Positions 1-9,006 of a stretch of 64,000 bases of DNA are shown here, in pieces; within the stretch, counting starts at the first letter, position 1; each line of letters starts with the position of its first letter. The position numbers and the translations under genes are program-made. The notes under the pieces are model-generated. The model saw only the letters and a program-made list of their open reading frames with translations, did no database searches and was not told the origin of the DNA. Source of the DNA: Jiangella asiatica (lineage in GTDB: Bacteria > Actinomycetota > Actinomycetes > Jiangellales > Jiangellaceae); assembly GCF_004349065.1 (NCBI RefSeq), contig NZ_SMKZ01000003.1, positions 1 through 64,000 on the forward strand, read 5' to 3'.

Positions 1-21
1 AGATTGAGCGGAGGTGGGCGT

Positions 22-615
22 ATGTCGGCGACGAAGCTCCTGGTACTCGGTATCGTGCACCTCTCCGGCGGCGCGCATGGCTACCAGGTGCGGTCCGAAC
101 TGCAGAGCTGGGGTGCGGAGATTTGGGCCAAGATCAAGCCCGGCTCGATTTATCACGCGCTGAAGAAGGCGGCGGCTGATGGCCTCCTCACCGAACACGC
201 CGAGCCGGGCAACTCCGGGCCGGAGCGCGTTTTGTACCGCGCGACAGCTCGGGGACGTGACGAGATAGTCGAACTGGTCCGCGACGGTCTGCGGCGCACC
301 CATGACCCCACCATGCTCGACGCGGCCATCGCCATGTTGCCCATGCTGACCAGGACAGATGCCATCGCGCACGTTAACGAGCGGGTCGCGCGCCTGGAAG
401 CGGAGCTCGTAGGGCAGGCCAAGGGGTGGGAGAACCCGAACCCCGACATTCCCGAACACGTCCGCGATCAGGCCGAACTGTGGGCGGGACACGCACGCAC
501 CGAACTGGAGTGGGCGAAGAGCCTGAGCAAACGACTGGCTGAGGGCGCCTACACCATGGCCGATGATCCGGGTTCGTGGCGAACGGTCCACGATCCCCTC
601 AAGATGCGCTTCTAA
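22..615 (+). CDS. PadR-family transcriptional regulator, copy 1
   Basis: This is a 197-residue PadR-type repressor. An N-terminal winged helix-turn-helix (about residues 1-75, with the typical GSIYHALKK recognition helix and a following wing) is joined to a C-terminal helical dimerisation domain (about 100-185) rich in charged residues. The ATG at 22 is chosen because GGAGG lies 8 bases upstream and homologues start at MSATKLLVLG. A longer open frame exists upstream but is not needed. PadR proteins next to DrrAB exporters usually repress the exporter and themselves and respond to a bound drug-like ligand. That role is inferred here from position and from the palindromes downstream. Confidence 0.9.
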   Translation: MSATKLLVLGIVHLSGGAHGYQVRSELQSWGAEIWAKIKPGSIYHALKKAAADGLLTEHAEPGNSGPERVLYRATARGRDEIVELVRDGLRRTHDPTMLDAAIAMLPMLTRTDAIAHVNERVARLEAELVGQAKGWENPNPDIPEHVRDQAELWAGHARTELEWAKSLSKRLAEGAYTMADDPGSWRTVHDPLKMRF

Positions 616-674
616 TCAAGCTTGACTAGACGTTTCCTCCTCGTGTACTCTGGCCAAGTAGTCAAACTTGACTA
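616..674 (+). promoter_or_regulatory. Promoter flanked by two PadR-type operator palindromes (copy 1)
   Basis: TCAAGCTTGA (616-625) and TAGTCAAACTTGACTA (659-674) are inverted repeats sharing the half-site TCAA/TTGA. Between them is a plausible promoter: TTGACT at 622-627, a 17-base gap, then GTACTC at 645-650. A repressor dimer at both sites would straddle the -35 and the transcription start. In this copy the promoter now reads into the second PadR gene rather than the ABC gene. Confidence 0.6.
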
Positions 675-766
675 GCTCAACCAATCCGTTCGCAACACCG
701 AGAGAAGGACTCGAACCCATGGGAAAGCTCGCGATCGAGACAAGCAGATTGAGCGGAGGTGGGCGT

Positions 767-1360
767 ATGTCGGCGACGAAGCTCCTGGTACTCGGTATCG
801 TGCACCTCTCCGGCGGCGCGCATGGCTACCAGGTGCGGTCCGAACTGCAGAGCTGGGGTGCGGAGATTTGGGCCAAGATCAAGCCCGGCTCGATTTATCA
901 CGCGCTGAAGAAGGCGGCGGCTGATGGCCTCCTCACCGAACACGCCGAGCCGGGCAACTCCGGGCCGGAGCGCGTTTTGTACCGCGCGACAGCTCGGGGA
1001 CGTGACGAGATAGTCGAACTGGTCCGCGACGGTCTGCGGCGCACCCATGACCCCACCATGCTCGACGCGGCCATCGCCATGTTGCCCATGCTGACCAGGA
1101 CAGATGCCATCGCGCACGTTAACGAGCGGGTCGCGCGCCTGGAAGCGGAGCTCGTAGGGCAGGCCAAGGGGTGGGAGAACCCGAACCCCGACATTCCCGA
1201 ACACGTCCGCGATCAGGCCGAACTGTGGGCGGGACACGCACGCACCGAACTGGAGTGGGCGAAGAGCCTGAGCAAACGACTGGCTGAGGGCGCCTACACC
1301 ATGGCCGATGATCCGGGTTCGTGGCGAACGGTCCACGATCCCCTCAAGATGCGCTTCTAA
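767..1360 (+). CDS. PadR-family transcriptional regulator, copy 2
   Basis: This protein is identical in sequence to the one at 22-615. The ATG at 767 has the same GGAGG-type site. A longer in-frame reading from 668 exists only because the duplication fused the first codons of the ABC ATPase (MGKLAIET) to the PadR leader. That longer form would add about 33 residues before the HTH and is unlikely to be the native start, although the internal ATG at 719 also has an upstream AGAAGG. This is the copy that directly precedes the exporter it probably regulates. Confidence 0.88.
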   Translation: MSATKLLVLGIVHLSGGAHGYQVRSELQSWGAEIWAKIKPGSIYHALKKAAADGLLTEHAEPGNSGPERVLYRATARGRDEIVELVRDGLRRTHDPTMLDAAIAMLPMLTRTDAIAHVNERVARLEAELVGQAKGWENPNPDIPEHVRDQAELWAGHARTELEWAKSLSKRLAEGAYTMADDPGSWRTVHDPLKMRF

Positions 1361-1419
1361 TCAAGCTTGACTAGACGTTTCCTCCTCGTGTACTCTGGCC
1401 AAGTAGTCAAACTTGACTA
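1361..1419 (+). promoter_or_regulatory. Promoter with two PadR-type operators ahead of the ABC exporter (copy 2)
   Basis: This repeats the copy-1 arrangement exactly: TCAAGCTTGA at 1361-1370, TTGACT at 1367-1372, and TAGTCAAACTTGACTA at 1404-1419. It lies 45 bases before the ATPase start codon and is the natural control region for the exporter operon. Confidence 0.65.
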
Positions 1420-1463
1420 GCTCAACCAATCCGTTCGCAACACCGAGAGAAGGACTCGAACCC

Positions 1464-2429
1464 ATGGGAAAGCTCGCGATCGAGACGAGAGGGTTGAAGA
1501 AGAGCTTCGGCACGACCCACGCGGTCGCCGGTGTGGATCTGGCCGTGAGCGCCGGGGGCGTGTACGGCGTGCTCGGTCCGAACGGGGCGGGCAAGACCAC
1601 CGCGATCCGCATGCTGGCCACGCTCCTGCGCCCCGACGCCGGAGAGGCGCAAGTGCTCGGCTACGACGTCGTGCGTGATGCGCGTTCGGTACGGACCCGG
1701 GTGAGCCTTACCGGGCAGTTCGCGTCGGTCGACGAGGACCTCACCGGGGTGGAGAACCTGTTGCTGCTCGCCAGGCTGCTCGGCTACTCACGCCGCCGAG
1801 GCAGGGAGCGGGCGGCCGACCTGCTCGACGCGTTCGGTCTTGCCGAGGCGGCTGACCGGCAGGTGAAGAAGTACTCCGGCGGGATGCGCCGGCGCATCGA
1901 CATCGCGGCGAGCCTGGTCGTCACCCCCGAACTGATCTTCCTCGACGAGCCCACGACCGGGCTCGACCCGCGCAGCAGGAACCAGGTCTGGGAGATCGTC
2001 AGGGGCATGGTCGCCGAGGGCGCCACCGTGTTGCTGACCACGCAGTACCTCGACGAGGCCGACCAGCTGGCCGACCGGATAGCGGTGATCGACCACGGGA
2101 AGGTGGTCGCCGAGGGCTCGAGCGGCCAGCTCAAGGCATCGGTCGGCGCCGGCTCGCTGCACGTACGGCTACGTGCGCCCGAGCAGCGGGCCGAGGCAGA
2201 GCGGGTCCTCGCCGCTGCTCTCGAGGTGCAGGTCGAGCCGTCCGCCGACCCGGTCGCGCTGTCCGCGCGGATCTCCGACCCCGAGCGGGTCGCCCGCGCC
2301 CTGGCCGAGCTGTCCCGCGGCGGCATCGACGTCACCGAGTTCGCGCTCGGTCAGCCGAGCCTGGACGAGGTGTTTCTCGCCCTGACCGGACACGCCGCCG
2401 AGGAGACACCCAAGGAGGATGCCGCATGA
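1464..2429 (+). CDS. DrrA-type ABC exporter ATP-binding protein
   Basis: This is a 321-residue cytoplasmic ATPase of the daunorubicin-resistance (DrrA) group, energising efflux through the membrane partner encoded next. Visible motifs are Walker [10 protein letters not shown] (about 38-46), signature SGGMRRR (from 138), Walker B LIFLDEP with the catalytic Glu near 162, and the switch region TTQYLDEAD. The last 80 residues form the DrrA-type C-terminal extension. The ATG at 1464 is preferred (AGAAGGA ten bases upstream). A TTG at 1413 would place the start inside the operator. The stop overlaps the next start (ATGA). Confidence 0.93.
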   Translation: MGKLAIETRGLKKSFGTTHAVAGVDLAVSAGGVYGVLGPNGAGKTTAIRMLATLLRPDAGEAQVLGYDVVRDARSVRTRVSLTGQFASVDEDLTGVENLLLLARLLGYSRRRGRERAADLLDAFGLAEAADRQVKKYSGGMRRRIDIAASLVVTPELIFLDEPTTGLDPRSRNQVWEIVRGMVAEGATVLLTTQYLDEADQLADRIAVIDHGKVVAEGSSGQLKASVGAGSLHVRLRAPEQRAEAERVLAAALEVQVEPSADPVALSARISDPERVARALAELSRGGIDVTEFALGQPSLDEVFLALTGHAAEETPKEDAA

Positions 2430-3271
2430 ATGCCACGTCCGCGGAGCAGGCGTCGGCGCCGGTCACCGAGGACGCGCTGCGCGGTGTGCTCTTGGCCGGT
2501 GAGCGCCCGCCCCGACCCGGTCCGGTGAGTACCTCGTTGACATTCGGCTGGCGCGCTTTGCTGAAGATCAAACACGTCCCGGAGCAGCTCGTCGACGTGA
2601 CCATGTTCCCGATCATGTTCACGTTGATGTTCACCTACCTGTTCGGTGGCGCGCTCGCCGGGTCGACGCAGGAATACCTGCAGTTCCTATTGCCGGGCAT
2701 CCTGGTGCAGGCGAACGTCATGATCACCATGAACACTGGTATTACGCTGAACACCGACATTCAGAAAGGCGTTTTCGACAGGTTCAGGTCGCTCCCGGTG
2801 TGGCGACCGTCGCCGCTGGTCGGCGCTCTGCTCGGCGATCTGGTGCGCTACTCGATCGGGTCGGCGATCGTCATCATGCTCGGCCTGGTCCTAGGGTTCC
2901 GGCCGGAGGGTGGCGCCGTCGGCGTGGTGCTGTCGGTGGTGCTGCTGCTGGTGTTCTCGTTCTGCCTGTCGTGGCTGTGGACGATGCTCAGCCTGATCCT
3001 GCGCACGCCGAACTCGGTGGCGGGGGTCAGCATGATGGTGATGTTCCCGCTGACGTTCGTGAGCAACATCTTCGTGGACCCAAAGACGATGCCCGGGTGG
3101 ATGCAGGCGGTCATCGAGGTCAACCCGATCACCCACCTGGCGACCGTGGTACGCGGCCTGATGCACGGCTCGGTGCCCGCCGGGGAAATCGGCTGGGTGC
3201 TCGTCTCGTCCGTACTTCTCGTCGCGGTCTTCGGCCCCATCACCATGGTCCTCTACCGCAACAAAAAATAG
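2426..3271 (+). CDS. DrrB-type ABC-2 permease
   Basis: This 281-residue membrane protein is of the ABC-2 type, with six predicted hydrophobic segments, a cytoplasmic N-terminus of about 50 residues, and the family signature around [16 protein letters not shown] between segments five and six. It is translationally coupled to the ATPase by a four-base overlap. Together they form a two-component exporter of a hydrophobic compound. The substrate is not deducible. Expression is presumably under the PadR operators upstream. Confidence 0.92.
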   Translation: MNATSAEQASAPVTEDALRGVLLAGERPPRPGPVSTSLTFGWRALLKIKHVPEQLVDVTMFPIMFTLMFTYLFGGALAGSTQEYLQFLLPGILVQANVMITMNTGITLNTDIQKGVFDRFRSLPVWRPSPLVGALLGDLVRYSIGSAIVIMLGLVLGFRPEGGAVGVVLSVVLLLVFSFCLSWLWTMLSLILRTPNSVAGVSMMVMFPLTFVSNIFVDPKTMPGWMQAVIEVNPITHLATVVRGLMHGSVPAGEIGWVLVSSVLLVAVFGPITMVLYRNKK

Positions 3272-3374
3272 ATCCCGCTACCGCGAGCACTTGGTCGACA
3301 TCAACTCCGACAACCCGGCTCACTCGGCCAACGCCATCACCGGTACCAGGCCCAGACACGACAAGGAGAGCCGA

Positions 3375-3797
3375 ATGAGCACCATCCCCAAGAACAACTC
3401 GGAAACCGTTGCACACACGCCCGGGCGGGCGAGCAGCATCGGCGTCTGGATTCTGCAAGTCGTCCTGGCGGCGATAATCGCCGGCGGCGGAATCTCGAAG
3501 CTCGCCGGCGACCCGGTCATGGTGGACATATTCGCCGACATCGGGGCTGGCCAGTGGCTCCGGTACCTGGTCGGAGCGCTGGAGGTCGCGGGAGGGGTTG
3601 GACTTCTGATCCCGGCTCTGGCGGGCCTGGCCAGTCTCGGGTTGGCGGCATTGCTGACCGGTGCTGTCATCACCGATCAGTTCGTGCTCGAGCAGAGCCC
3701 TTGGCTGCCGCTCGCCTGTCTCGTCGTGGCGGTCGTGATCGCAAGGGCGCGGTGGTCGCGCACCGAGGCCGTCGTCGGCACGCTGCTCAGGCGCTGA
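3375..3797 (+). CDS. DoxX-like membrane protein
   Basis: The gene encodes a 140-residue protein with four predicted transmembrane helices. The first helix is followed by the GGGISKLAGDP stretch typical of DoxX/DoxD-like proteins, and a GALEVAGGVGLLIP segment marks the second. AAGGAG sits seven bases before the ATG at 3375. The family is linked to thiol or respiratory redox functions in some bacteria, but the role here is unknown. It lies 104 bases after the exporter and 28 before the hydrolase, so the genes may be co-transcribed. Confidence 0.8.
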   Translation: MSTIPKNNSETVAHTPGRASSIGVWILQVVLAAIIAGGGISKLAGDPVMVDIFADIGAGQWLRYLVGALEVAGGVGLLIPALAGLASLGLAALLTGAVITDQFVLEQSPWLPLACLVVAVVIARARWSRTEAVVGTLLRR

Positions 3798-3824
3798 GAC
3801 AAACCTCTCGAACGGAGATGTGAG

Positions 3825-4658
3825 ATGAACGAGATGGCCTTTCGCGTGACATCAAACGATGGCACCGCCATCGCCTACGACCGGAAGGGAAGCGGCCCGG
3901 CTGTCGTCCTGGTAGGCGGCGGACTGGACGACGGAGCCGAGAACGCTCCCTTGGTACCTGCTCTCGCCGAGCACTTCACGGTCTACAACTATGCCCGTCG
4001 GGGACGCGGCGCGAGCGGCTTCACCGAGCCCTACGCCGTGGAAAGGGAGATCGAGGACCTGGATGCGTTGATCGCGGAGGCGGGCGGCTCGGCACACCTG
4101 TTCGGGGCGTCCTCAGGTGGCGCGCTGGCGCTGGAAGCCGCCGCGGCCGGGTCAGCCATCGACACGATCGCCGTGTGGGAGGTGCCCTACGCGGTCGGAG
4201 ACGACATACGCCCGCGATTCGAGGAGTACATCGCGGACACCCGACGCGCCTTCGACGCCGGGCGAGACGAGGAGGTTCTCGAACTGTTCATGCGCATGAC
4301 CGGCGCCTCCGACGACAACATCGCGGCCAGGAAAGCGGCAGGCAAGCAGACGGCGCATTGGGCGCATTCGGTCGCCCTCGCGCCCACGCTGGTCCACGAC
4401 AGCGTCTTCCTCAACCGCTACCAATTGCCGGCCGATCGACTGGCAACGGTCACCCAACCGGTCCTGGTCACCACCGGAGGACCGATCACGGCCCCCTATA
4501 TGGCAGGCCTGCCCGCGGACTTCTTCGACCGCACAGCCGACGAGCTTGCAGACCTACTACCCCACGCTCAACGGGAGACCCTCGAGGGGACGGATCACGT
4601 CGTCGACCCACAGACCGTCGGCCCGCTGTTGCTACGGTTCTTCAGCAGCGAACACTGA
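3825..4658 (+). CDS. Alpha/beta hydrolase
   Basis: The product is a 277-residue cytoplasmic hydrolase of the alpha/beta fold. The nucleophile elbow GASSGGA places the catalytic Ser at about 97, an early GGGLDDG loop supplies the oxyanion hole, and a late GTDHVVDP supplies the His. No signal peptide is seen. A GGAG site precedes the ATG. These enzymes cleave small esters or related bonds, and the substrate cannot be told. Its position in the PadR-exporter cluster suggests detoxification of the exported or sensed compound, an inference only. Confidence 0.85.
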   Translation: MNEMAFRVTSNDGTAIAYDRKGSGPAVVLVGGGLDDGAENAPLVPALAEHFTVYNYARRGRGASGFTEPYAVEREIEDLDALIAEAGGSAHLFGASSGGALALEAAAAGSAIDTIAVWEVPYAVGDDIRPRFEEYIADTRRAFDAGRDEEVLELFMRMTGASDDNIAARKAAGKQTAHWAHSVALAPTLVHDSVFLNRYQLPADRLATVTQPVLVTTGGPITAPYMAGLPADFFDRTADELADLLPHAQRETLEGTDHVVDPQTVGPLLLRFFSSEH

Positions 4659-4670
4659 GGGGCCCGCGAG

Positions 4671-4961
4671 GTGTTGCGGGAAGACCGATTAGGCACCGCG
4701 CAAGCAGATCTTCGTCGCGCCAGGGACACGGGGCGGACAGGTGGTGTCGAGGTTGATGTCGTCGGCGGCATCACAGGCCTGATCCTGGGCGTGCTCGTCA
4801 CCACGCAAGGCCGGGCCGTCGTACTGACCTGGGCTTCAGTGGGACTCGACCTGGCCTACTCGCTGCTCATCGGCTCCGTCGTCGGTCGTACCCCGCACTC
4901 CGGGCCGACTCAGTACCGCCCACCGAAGCCCTGCGCAGCACATGACCAGGCACCTCGGTAG
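4671..4961 (+). CDS. Hypothetical protein, possible remnant next to the IS element
   Basis: This is an open frame of 96 codons. A single hydrophobic stretch in the middle (GITGLILGVLV... to LLIGSVVG) could make one or two membrane spans, flanked by low-complexity Arg/Pro-rich ends. I recognise no family. It ends seven bases before the presumed left end of the IS21 element, so it may be the edge of an older gene cut by the insertion. Coding status is doubtful. Confidence 0.2.
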   Translation: MLREDRLGTAQADLRRARDTGRTGGVEVDVVGGITGLILGVLVTTQGRAVVLTWASVGLDLAYSLLIGSVVGRTPHSGPTQYRPPKPCAAHDQAPR

Positions 4962-5064
4962 GGCCAGTGATTCCGGGCTGTGGTCGCATGCGGTCACCGT
5001 TCCCGGGCGGTGGCCCGGTGCCGAAAGTCGTGCCCACGGCGTGCTCACGTCAGGAGTGCCACCG

Positions 5065-6742
5065 ATGACGCAGCCGCGTTCCCGGGTCGACCTGTACGCG
5101 GCGATCCGACGGGATGCCCGATCTGGGATGTCCAACCGCGCGCTGCAGCGCAAGCACGGCGTCGGCTTCCGAACCGTGACAGCGGCGCTGGAATCTGCAT
5201 GGCCGAAGGAGAGAAAGCAACCGCCCAAACGCGGCTCACGGCTTGACGCGTACCGAGTGGTGATCGACGACTGGCTGCGCTCGGACCTCGACGCGCCGCG
5301 GAAGCAGCGACACACGGCGAAGCGGATCTTCGATCGACTGCTTGACGAACATGACGGGGCCGGGGTGGTGTCGTACTGGATGGTCCGCGAGTACGTCGCC
5401 ACCCGACGCCGTGAGATTCGCGACGAGGTCGGACGGGAACCTGCCAACGCGTTCATCCCGCAAGAGCACCTCCCGGGCCGCGAGGCCGAGGTTGACTTCG
5501 GCGACGTCGCCATCCGCCTGCGCGGCGAGCTCGTAACCTGCGCGCTGTTCAGCCTTCGGCTCTCCTACTCGGGCAAGGCCGTGCACAGGGTCAGTGCCTC
5601 GGCTGGGCAGGAAGCCTTTCTTCGAGGGTCACGTCCACGCCTTCAACGTGCTCGGCGGGGTGCCGACCGGGAAGATCCGCTACGACAACCTCAAGGCCGC
5701 CGTCGCGAGCGTGATCGGGTTCTCCCGCCAGCGGGTCGAGGCCGACAGGTGGACCGCCGTCCGTTCCCACTACGGCATCGAAGCCTTCTATTGCCAGCCC
5801 GGAATCCAAGGTGCGCACGAGAAGGGCGGCGTCGAGGGGCAGATCGGCTGGTTCCGACGCAACCACCTCGTCCCCATCCCAGAAGTCGACTCCCTCGCCG
5901 AGCTCAACGCTATGGTCGACGCCTGGGACGAAGCCGACGACGCCCGGCGGATCGGGTCCCGCGCCCGCACGGTCGGGGAACACTTCGCCACCGAGCAGCC
6001 ACTCCTCGCGCCCCTTCCGACCGAGCCGTTCGAGACCGGCCGCTGGTTCACCCCGCGCGTGGACCGGTACGCCCAGGTCACGGTCCGGATGAACAAGTAC
6101 TCCGTGCCCGCGCGCATGGTCGGCCGTCAAGCCCGGGTGCTCCTGAACGCCAGCGACCTGGTCGTGTTCGACGGCAGGACCGAGATCGCCCGCCACGAAC
6201 GGCTCATGACCAAGGGCTCGACCCGGGTCGACCTGGACCACTATCTCGAGGTCCTCCTCCGCAAACCGGGCGCGCTACCCGGTGCGAAAGCGCTGGAGCA
6301 GGCCAGGGCATCCGGGCGGTTCACGCCCGTTCACGACGCCTGGTGGGCCGCGGCCTGCAAGGCCCACGGTGACGCCGACGGCACCCGTGCCCTCATTGAG
6401 GTCCTGATGCTGCACCGGCACCTTCCACACGACCACGTCGTCGCCGGACTCGCGACGGCGCTGCGTGCAGGCGCGCTCACCGCGGACGCTGTCGCGTTGG
6501 AAGCGCGCAAGTACAACGACACAGCAGATGGCGGAGCCGACGACACGACAGCGGACCACCAGTCCCTGATGAGCGGCGACAGGGCACGCGGAGAAGGCGA
6601 GATCCCTGCCGTGCGATCGCTGACCGAGCGCCGGCTCCGCGCCCACATCCCGGCCGACACTCGGCCGCTGCCGAGCGTGGAGAAGTACGACCAGCTGTTG
6701 GCCAGCCGACGTGACACCCCGAACGAAGGAGCCGCACCGTGA
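5065..6742 (+). pseudogene. istA: IS21 transposase IstA, interrupted by a one-base frameshift
   Basis: The frame from ATG 5065 (AGGAG upstream) gives the IstA N-terminus: HTH region, then the first catalytic Asp in EVDFGD (residue 144). It then reads VSASAGQEAF and shifts. The continuation (FEGHVHAFNVLGG..., catalytic Asp in IRYDNLK, Glu in EKGGVEG) is in another frame from about 5617 to 6742. One extra T in the TTT run at 5617-5619 explains the break. The two halves of the DDE triad are therefore separated. It is either a true inactivating insertion or a homopolymer sequencing error. Its stop overlaps the istB start by four bases. Confidence 0.85.
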
Positions 6743-7518
6743 CCACCAAGCGCCGTGGAATGACCGAAGAAGCAGCCGACGCCGCGATCGACCAAGCGTG
6801 CCGGATGCTGCGAATGCCCACCATCCGCAACTCCTTCACCGACTACGCCGACCGGGCAGGGCGTGAGCAGATGTCTTACCGCGGGTTCCTCGCCGAACTA
6901 TTGCTCGCCGAGTGCGACGATCGCGCCCGACGCCGGTCCGAACGCCGGATCAAGGCCGCCAAGTTCCCCCGCGAGAAGTCCCTGCGGGCCTTCGACTTCG
7001 ACGCCAACCCCAACATCGATCCCGCCGTGATCCACACCCTCGCCAAGTGCGAATGGGTCCAGAAGGGACAGCCGCTGTGTCTGATCGGGGACTCCGGCAC
7101 CGGCAAGTCCCATCTGCTGATCGCACTCGGCACCGAGGCCGCCATGGCCGGCTACCGGGTCAAGTACACCCTGGCGACCCAGCTTGCCAACGAGCTCGTC
7201 GAGGCCGCCGACGAGATGACGCTGGCGAAGACCATCGCCCGCTACGGCCGCGTCGACCTGCTGTGCATCGACGAACTCGGCTACATGCAACTCGACCGCC
7301 GCGGCGCGGAACTCCTCTTCCAGGTCCTCACCGAGCGTGAGGAGAAGGCCTCGGTCGCGATCGCGTCCAATGAGTCCTTCGGCGGCTGGACCAAGACCTT
7401 CACCGACCCCCGGCTATGCGCAGCCATCGTCGACCGACTCACCTTCGGCAGCACCATCCTCGAGACCGGCACCGACTCCTACCGTCTGGCCCAAGCCACA
7501 AAGCAGCGGACAACCTGA
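6739..7518 (+). CDS. istB: IS21 transposition helper ATPase IstB
   Basis: This 259-residue AAA+ ATPase is related to DnaC/DnaA helpers. Walker [10 protein letters not shown] lies near 118-126, Walker B LLCIDELG near 174-181, and sensor-like segments TLATQ and ASNESF are present. It delivers the IstA-DNA complex to target DNA. The GTG start at 6739 overlaps the istA stop (GTGA). It appears intact, unlike istA. Confidence 0.92.
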   Translation: MTTKRRGMTEEAADAAIDQACRMLRMPTIRNSFTDYADRAGREQMSYRGFLAELLLAECDDRARRRSERRIKAAKFPREKSLRAFDFDANPNIDPAVIHTLAKCEWVQKGQPLCLIGDSGTGKSHLLIALGTEAAMAGYRVKYTLATQLANELVEAADEMTLAKTIARYGRVDLLCIDELGYMQLDRRGAELLFQVLTEREEKASVAIASNESFGGWTKTFTDPRLCAAIVDRLTFGSTILETGTDSYRLAQATKQRTT

Positions 7519-7536
7519 CACCCGTCGGGCGCGGAA

Positions 7537-7612
7537 GCGGTGTCGACGCAAACCAACATCCGCGGCACCGACACGTGCCCGGCGGTGTCAGAACTCGCCA
7601 ACAAGCGGTGTC
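7537..7612. repeat. Subterminal repeats in the IS right end
   Basis: Three direct copies of GCGGTGTC occur at 7537-7544, 7582-7589 and 7605-7612, followed by similar bases (GACGCAAACC, AGAACTCGCC, GGACGAAACC). Multiple subterminal repeats are normal transposase-binding sites in IS21-type elements. Confidence 0.6.
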
Positions 7613-7763
7613 GGACGAAACCTCCGCAGTCACCCGCCAGTTCCTCGACCGACAGGAACCAGGAACCGACGGCAGACAGCCGCCACGGGATTGTTTTGGT
7701 GAGCCTGGGTACCGGAGTCGGAGTGTTCGCGAACCGCTCGCTGCTGCCGAGGAGGTGCGTTCC

Positions 7764-8186
7764 ATGAGTCGTACTGTGGCCGACGTGATGACGACGGAGG
7801 TGGTGACTCTTCCTGCCACCGCCCGGGTACGCGAAGCGGCCCAAGCGATGAGGGACCACGATATCGGCGATGTGGTCGTTCTCGGGGACGCCGCCATCAG
7901 CGGCATCCTCACCGACCGCGACATCGTCGTTCGCGCTGTAGCGAGTGAGATGGACGCCCAAAAGGCGCTCATCGGCACGATCCACAGCGCGAACCTCGAG
8001 ACCGTACAACCAGACACGAGCGTTGATGACGCGGTCGCGCTGATGCGCGACCGCGCGGTACGACGCCTCCCGGTCGTGGACGCCGATGGGCGTCCAGTGG
8101 GAGTTGTGTCGATCGGCGACTTGGCCAGGATGGAGGACCCACAATCCGCGCTAGCGGACATCAGCAAGGCGCCGCCGAACGAATGA
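7764..8186 (+). CDS. CBS-domain pair protein
   Basis: The protein has 140 residues made almost entirely of two CBS domains (about 8-60 and 73-125), each with the G-I/V-LTDRDI or GVVSIGDLA ending typical of the fold. Such stand-alone CBS pairs bind adenine nucleotides and act as energy sensors. No effector domain is attached. ATG 7764 has a GAGGAGG site and matches homologues starting at [11 protein letters not shown] longer frame from 7416 runs through the IS end and is not real. Confidence 0.85.
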   Translation: MSRTVADVMTTEVVTLPATARVREAAQAMRDHDIGDVVVLGDAAISGILTDRDIVVRAVASEMDAQKALIGTIHSANLETVQPDTSVDDAVALMRDRAVRRLPVVDADGRPVGVVSIGDLARMEDPQSALADISKAPPNE

Positions 8187-8275
8187 CCCGAACATCGGCT
8201 CCTTTCTCCGATGCTATGCATCCCGGGTTCGATGCCATCCGTCACCCGCTGACTAACCACCGTCGGCACAGATCG

Positions 8276-8467
8276 TCACACCACGGACTCCAACTGGGCC
8301 ATGCGGGCTTCGAGTATCCGCTTCACCAGCGGCCGGTCGGCATGCTCAGACTCGTACGCCGAGAGCTGTCGCAGCTCGTCGTGGTTCAACCGCATGATCA
8401 CCTGCTGAAGCGTCTCGATAGAGATCTGGTCGTAGTCCACTACTGGCAGGCGTTCGTCGCGACTCAC
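8276..8467 (-). CDS. Small conserved helical protein
   Basis: The gene encodes a 63-residue acidic protein, LPVVDYDQISIETLQQVIMR in its first part, then a helical segment ending RILEARMAQLESVV. It resembles the short C-terminal helical domain (LPI-DYD-L...ELR-LL-YE..H..R..V...L..RL..L) seen in various actinobacterial small proteins (I believe the DUF8129 type, from memory). The GTG at 8467 is chosen because AGGTGGAG precedes it and the upstream part of the frame looks non-coding. It converges on the CBS gene. Function unknown. Confidence 0.55.
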   Translation of the reverse strand: MSRDERLPVVDYDQISIETLQQVIMRLNHDELRQLSAYESEHADRPLVKRILEARMAQLESVV

Positions 8468-8818
8468 ATCTCCACCTTCTGGACGTCCCGCCCCGGTCGA
8501 AACAGTTACCCGCCAAGCGCGAGCGCACACCCGTGGTACGCGGTCTCATCCTCTGGTCACACGCCACGACTGTGCTCTACTCGTGTGATATGCGCGGCTC
8601 CGCCGGATAGGCGTGAGCATGACTGATCCCACGGACGTTGAGCGGAACGACGAGCGGCTCAGCGACGACCGCTCGGGTGAACGGTATGCCGCTTACGATG
8701 AAGGCATCGCACCGTCGGCGACCCGTTTGCGACGACAGTCGTGTATGGGACTTATCCAGGCAGGACGTCGCGTTCGCCATTCCGCAGTGGCCGCGCTGCC
8801 TGTCTACCTGTCGTGGCA

Positions 8819-8830
8819 TGCATCGATTCA
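8819..8830. promoter_or_regulatory. Candidate LacI operator (TGCATCGATTCA)
   Basis: This is a near match to the TGNAACGATNCA motif found three more times around the locus. It lies four bases upstream of a TTGACC box (8834-8839), consistent with autoregulation of lacI. Confidence 0.4.
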
Positions 8831-8895
8831 TAATTGACCCGCTGCGATCGTCATCGTCGGGTCGAGTATGCACGATTACGAATGACACTGTGGGA

Positions 8896-8907
8896 TGTAT
8901 CGTTGCA
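8896..8907. promoter_or_regulatory. Candidate LacI operator upstream of lacI
   Basis: TGTATCGTTGCA reads on the other strand as TGCAACGATACA, an imperfect palindrome with central CG of the LacI/GalR class. It lies 100 bases before the lacI start and matches the sites in the sulfatase/transporter promoter at 11527 and 11594. Confidence 0.55.
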
Positions 8908-9006
8908 CGTGGATAGCATCGTTGGGCGGTAGCGGCACATGGCGACGCAGGGTTGCGCCTGTGTCCCCTGGGTTCCGCCCTGGTCGAGGTGTTCAGGGAG
9001 CCGCTC

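Larger units (their letters stand above)
1..1486. repeat. 745-bp perfect tandem duplication (padR gene, its promoter, and start of the ABC gene)
   Basis: Bases 1-741 are identical to 746-1486, giving a period of 745. The unit runs from the ribosome-binding site of the PadR gene, through the gene and the intergenic promoter, into the first eight codons of the downstream ABC ATPase. At the junction (around 742-746) the truncated ATPase start (MGKLAIET) is fused in frame to the next PadR leader. The first copy begins exactly at the left window edge, so further copies may lie outside. Complete identity means either a very recent duplication or an assembly artefact. Confidence 0.95.
4968..7632 (+). 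mobile_element. IS21-family insertion sequence (boundaries approximate)
   Basis: The region has the IS21 layout: istA then istB in one overlapping operon. The proposed left end starts TGATTCCGGG at 4968, and the right end closes with ...CCGCAGTCA at 7632. The reverse complement of the right end (TGACTGCGGAGG...) resembles the left end, and both carry spaced subterminal copies of a GGTGTC/CACCG motif as in this family. I could not find a clean target-site duplication, so the limits may be off by tens of bases. The frameshift in istA suggests the copy is not autonomously active. Confidence 0.7.
8468..9006. other. Intergenic region before lacI, with one doubtful small ORF
   Basis: The span holds LacI-type operator candidates (8819-8830 and 8896-8907). 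A possible 72-codon frame starts at ATG 8619 (MTDPTDVERNDERLSDD...); its first 30 residues are acidic and coding-like but its C-terminus is not. No recognised gene is present. Confidence 0.4.

Noticed and set aside
668-1360. A 230-residue PadR form starting [14 protein letters not shown]
   Set aside because: It is created by the duplication joining the ATPase leader to the PadR gene; the operator lies over its start and the normal GGAGG-ATG start at 767 is intact.
1413-1463. TTG start giving a 338-residue ABC ATPase
   Set aside because: The start would lie inside the PadR operator and lacks a ribosome-binding site; ATG 1464 has AGAAGGA and fits DrrA homologues.
4960-7640. Target-site duplication around the IS element
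   Set aside because: The flanks GGGCCAG and CCCGCCAG match only partly; I could not establish a true duplication or exact ends.
8220-8245. Sequence CCGGGTTCGATGCC resembling a tRNA T-loop
   Set aside because: No acceptor, D or anticodon stems can be folded around it.
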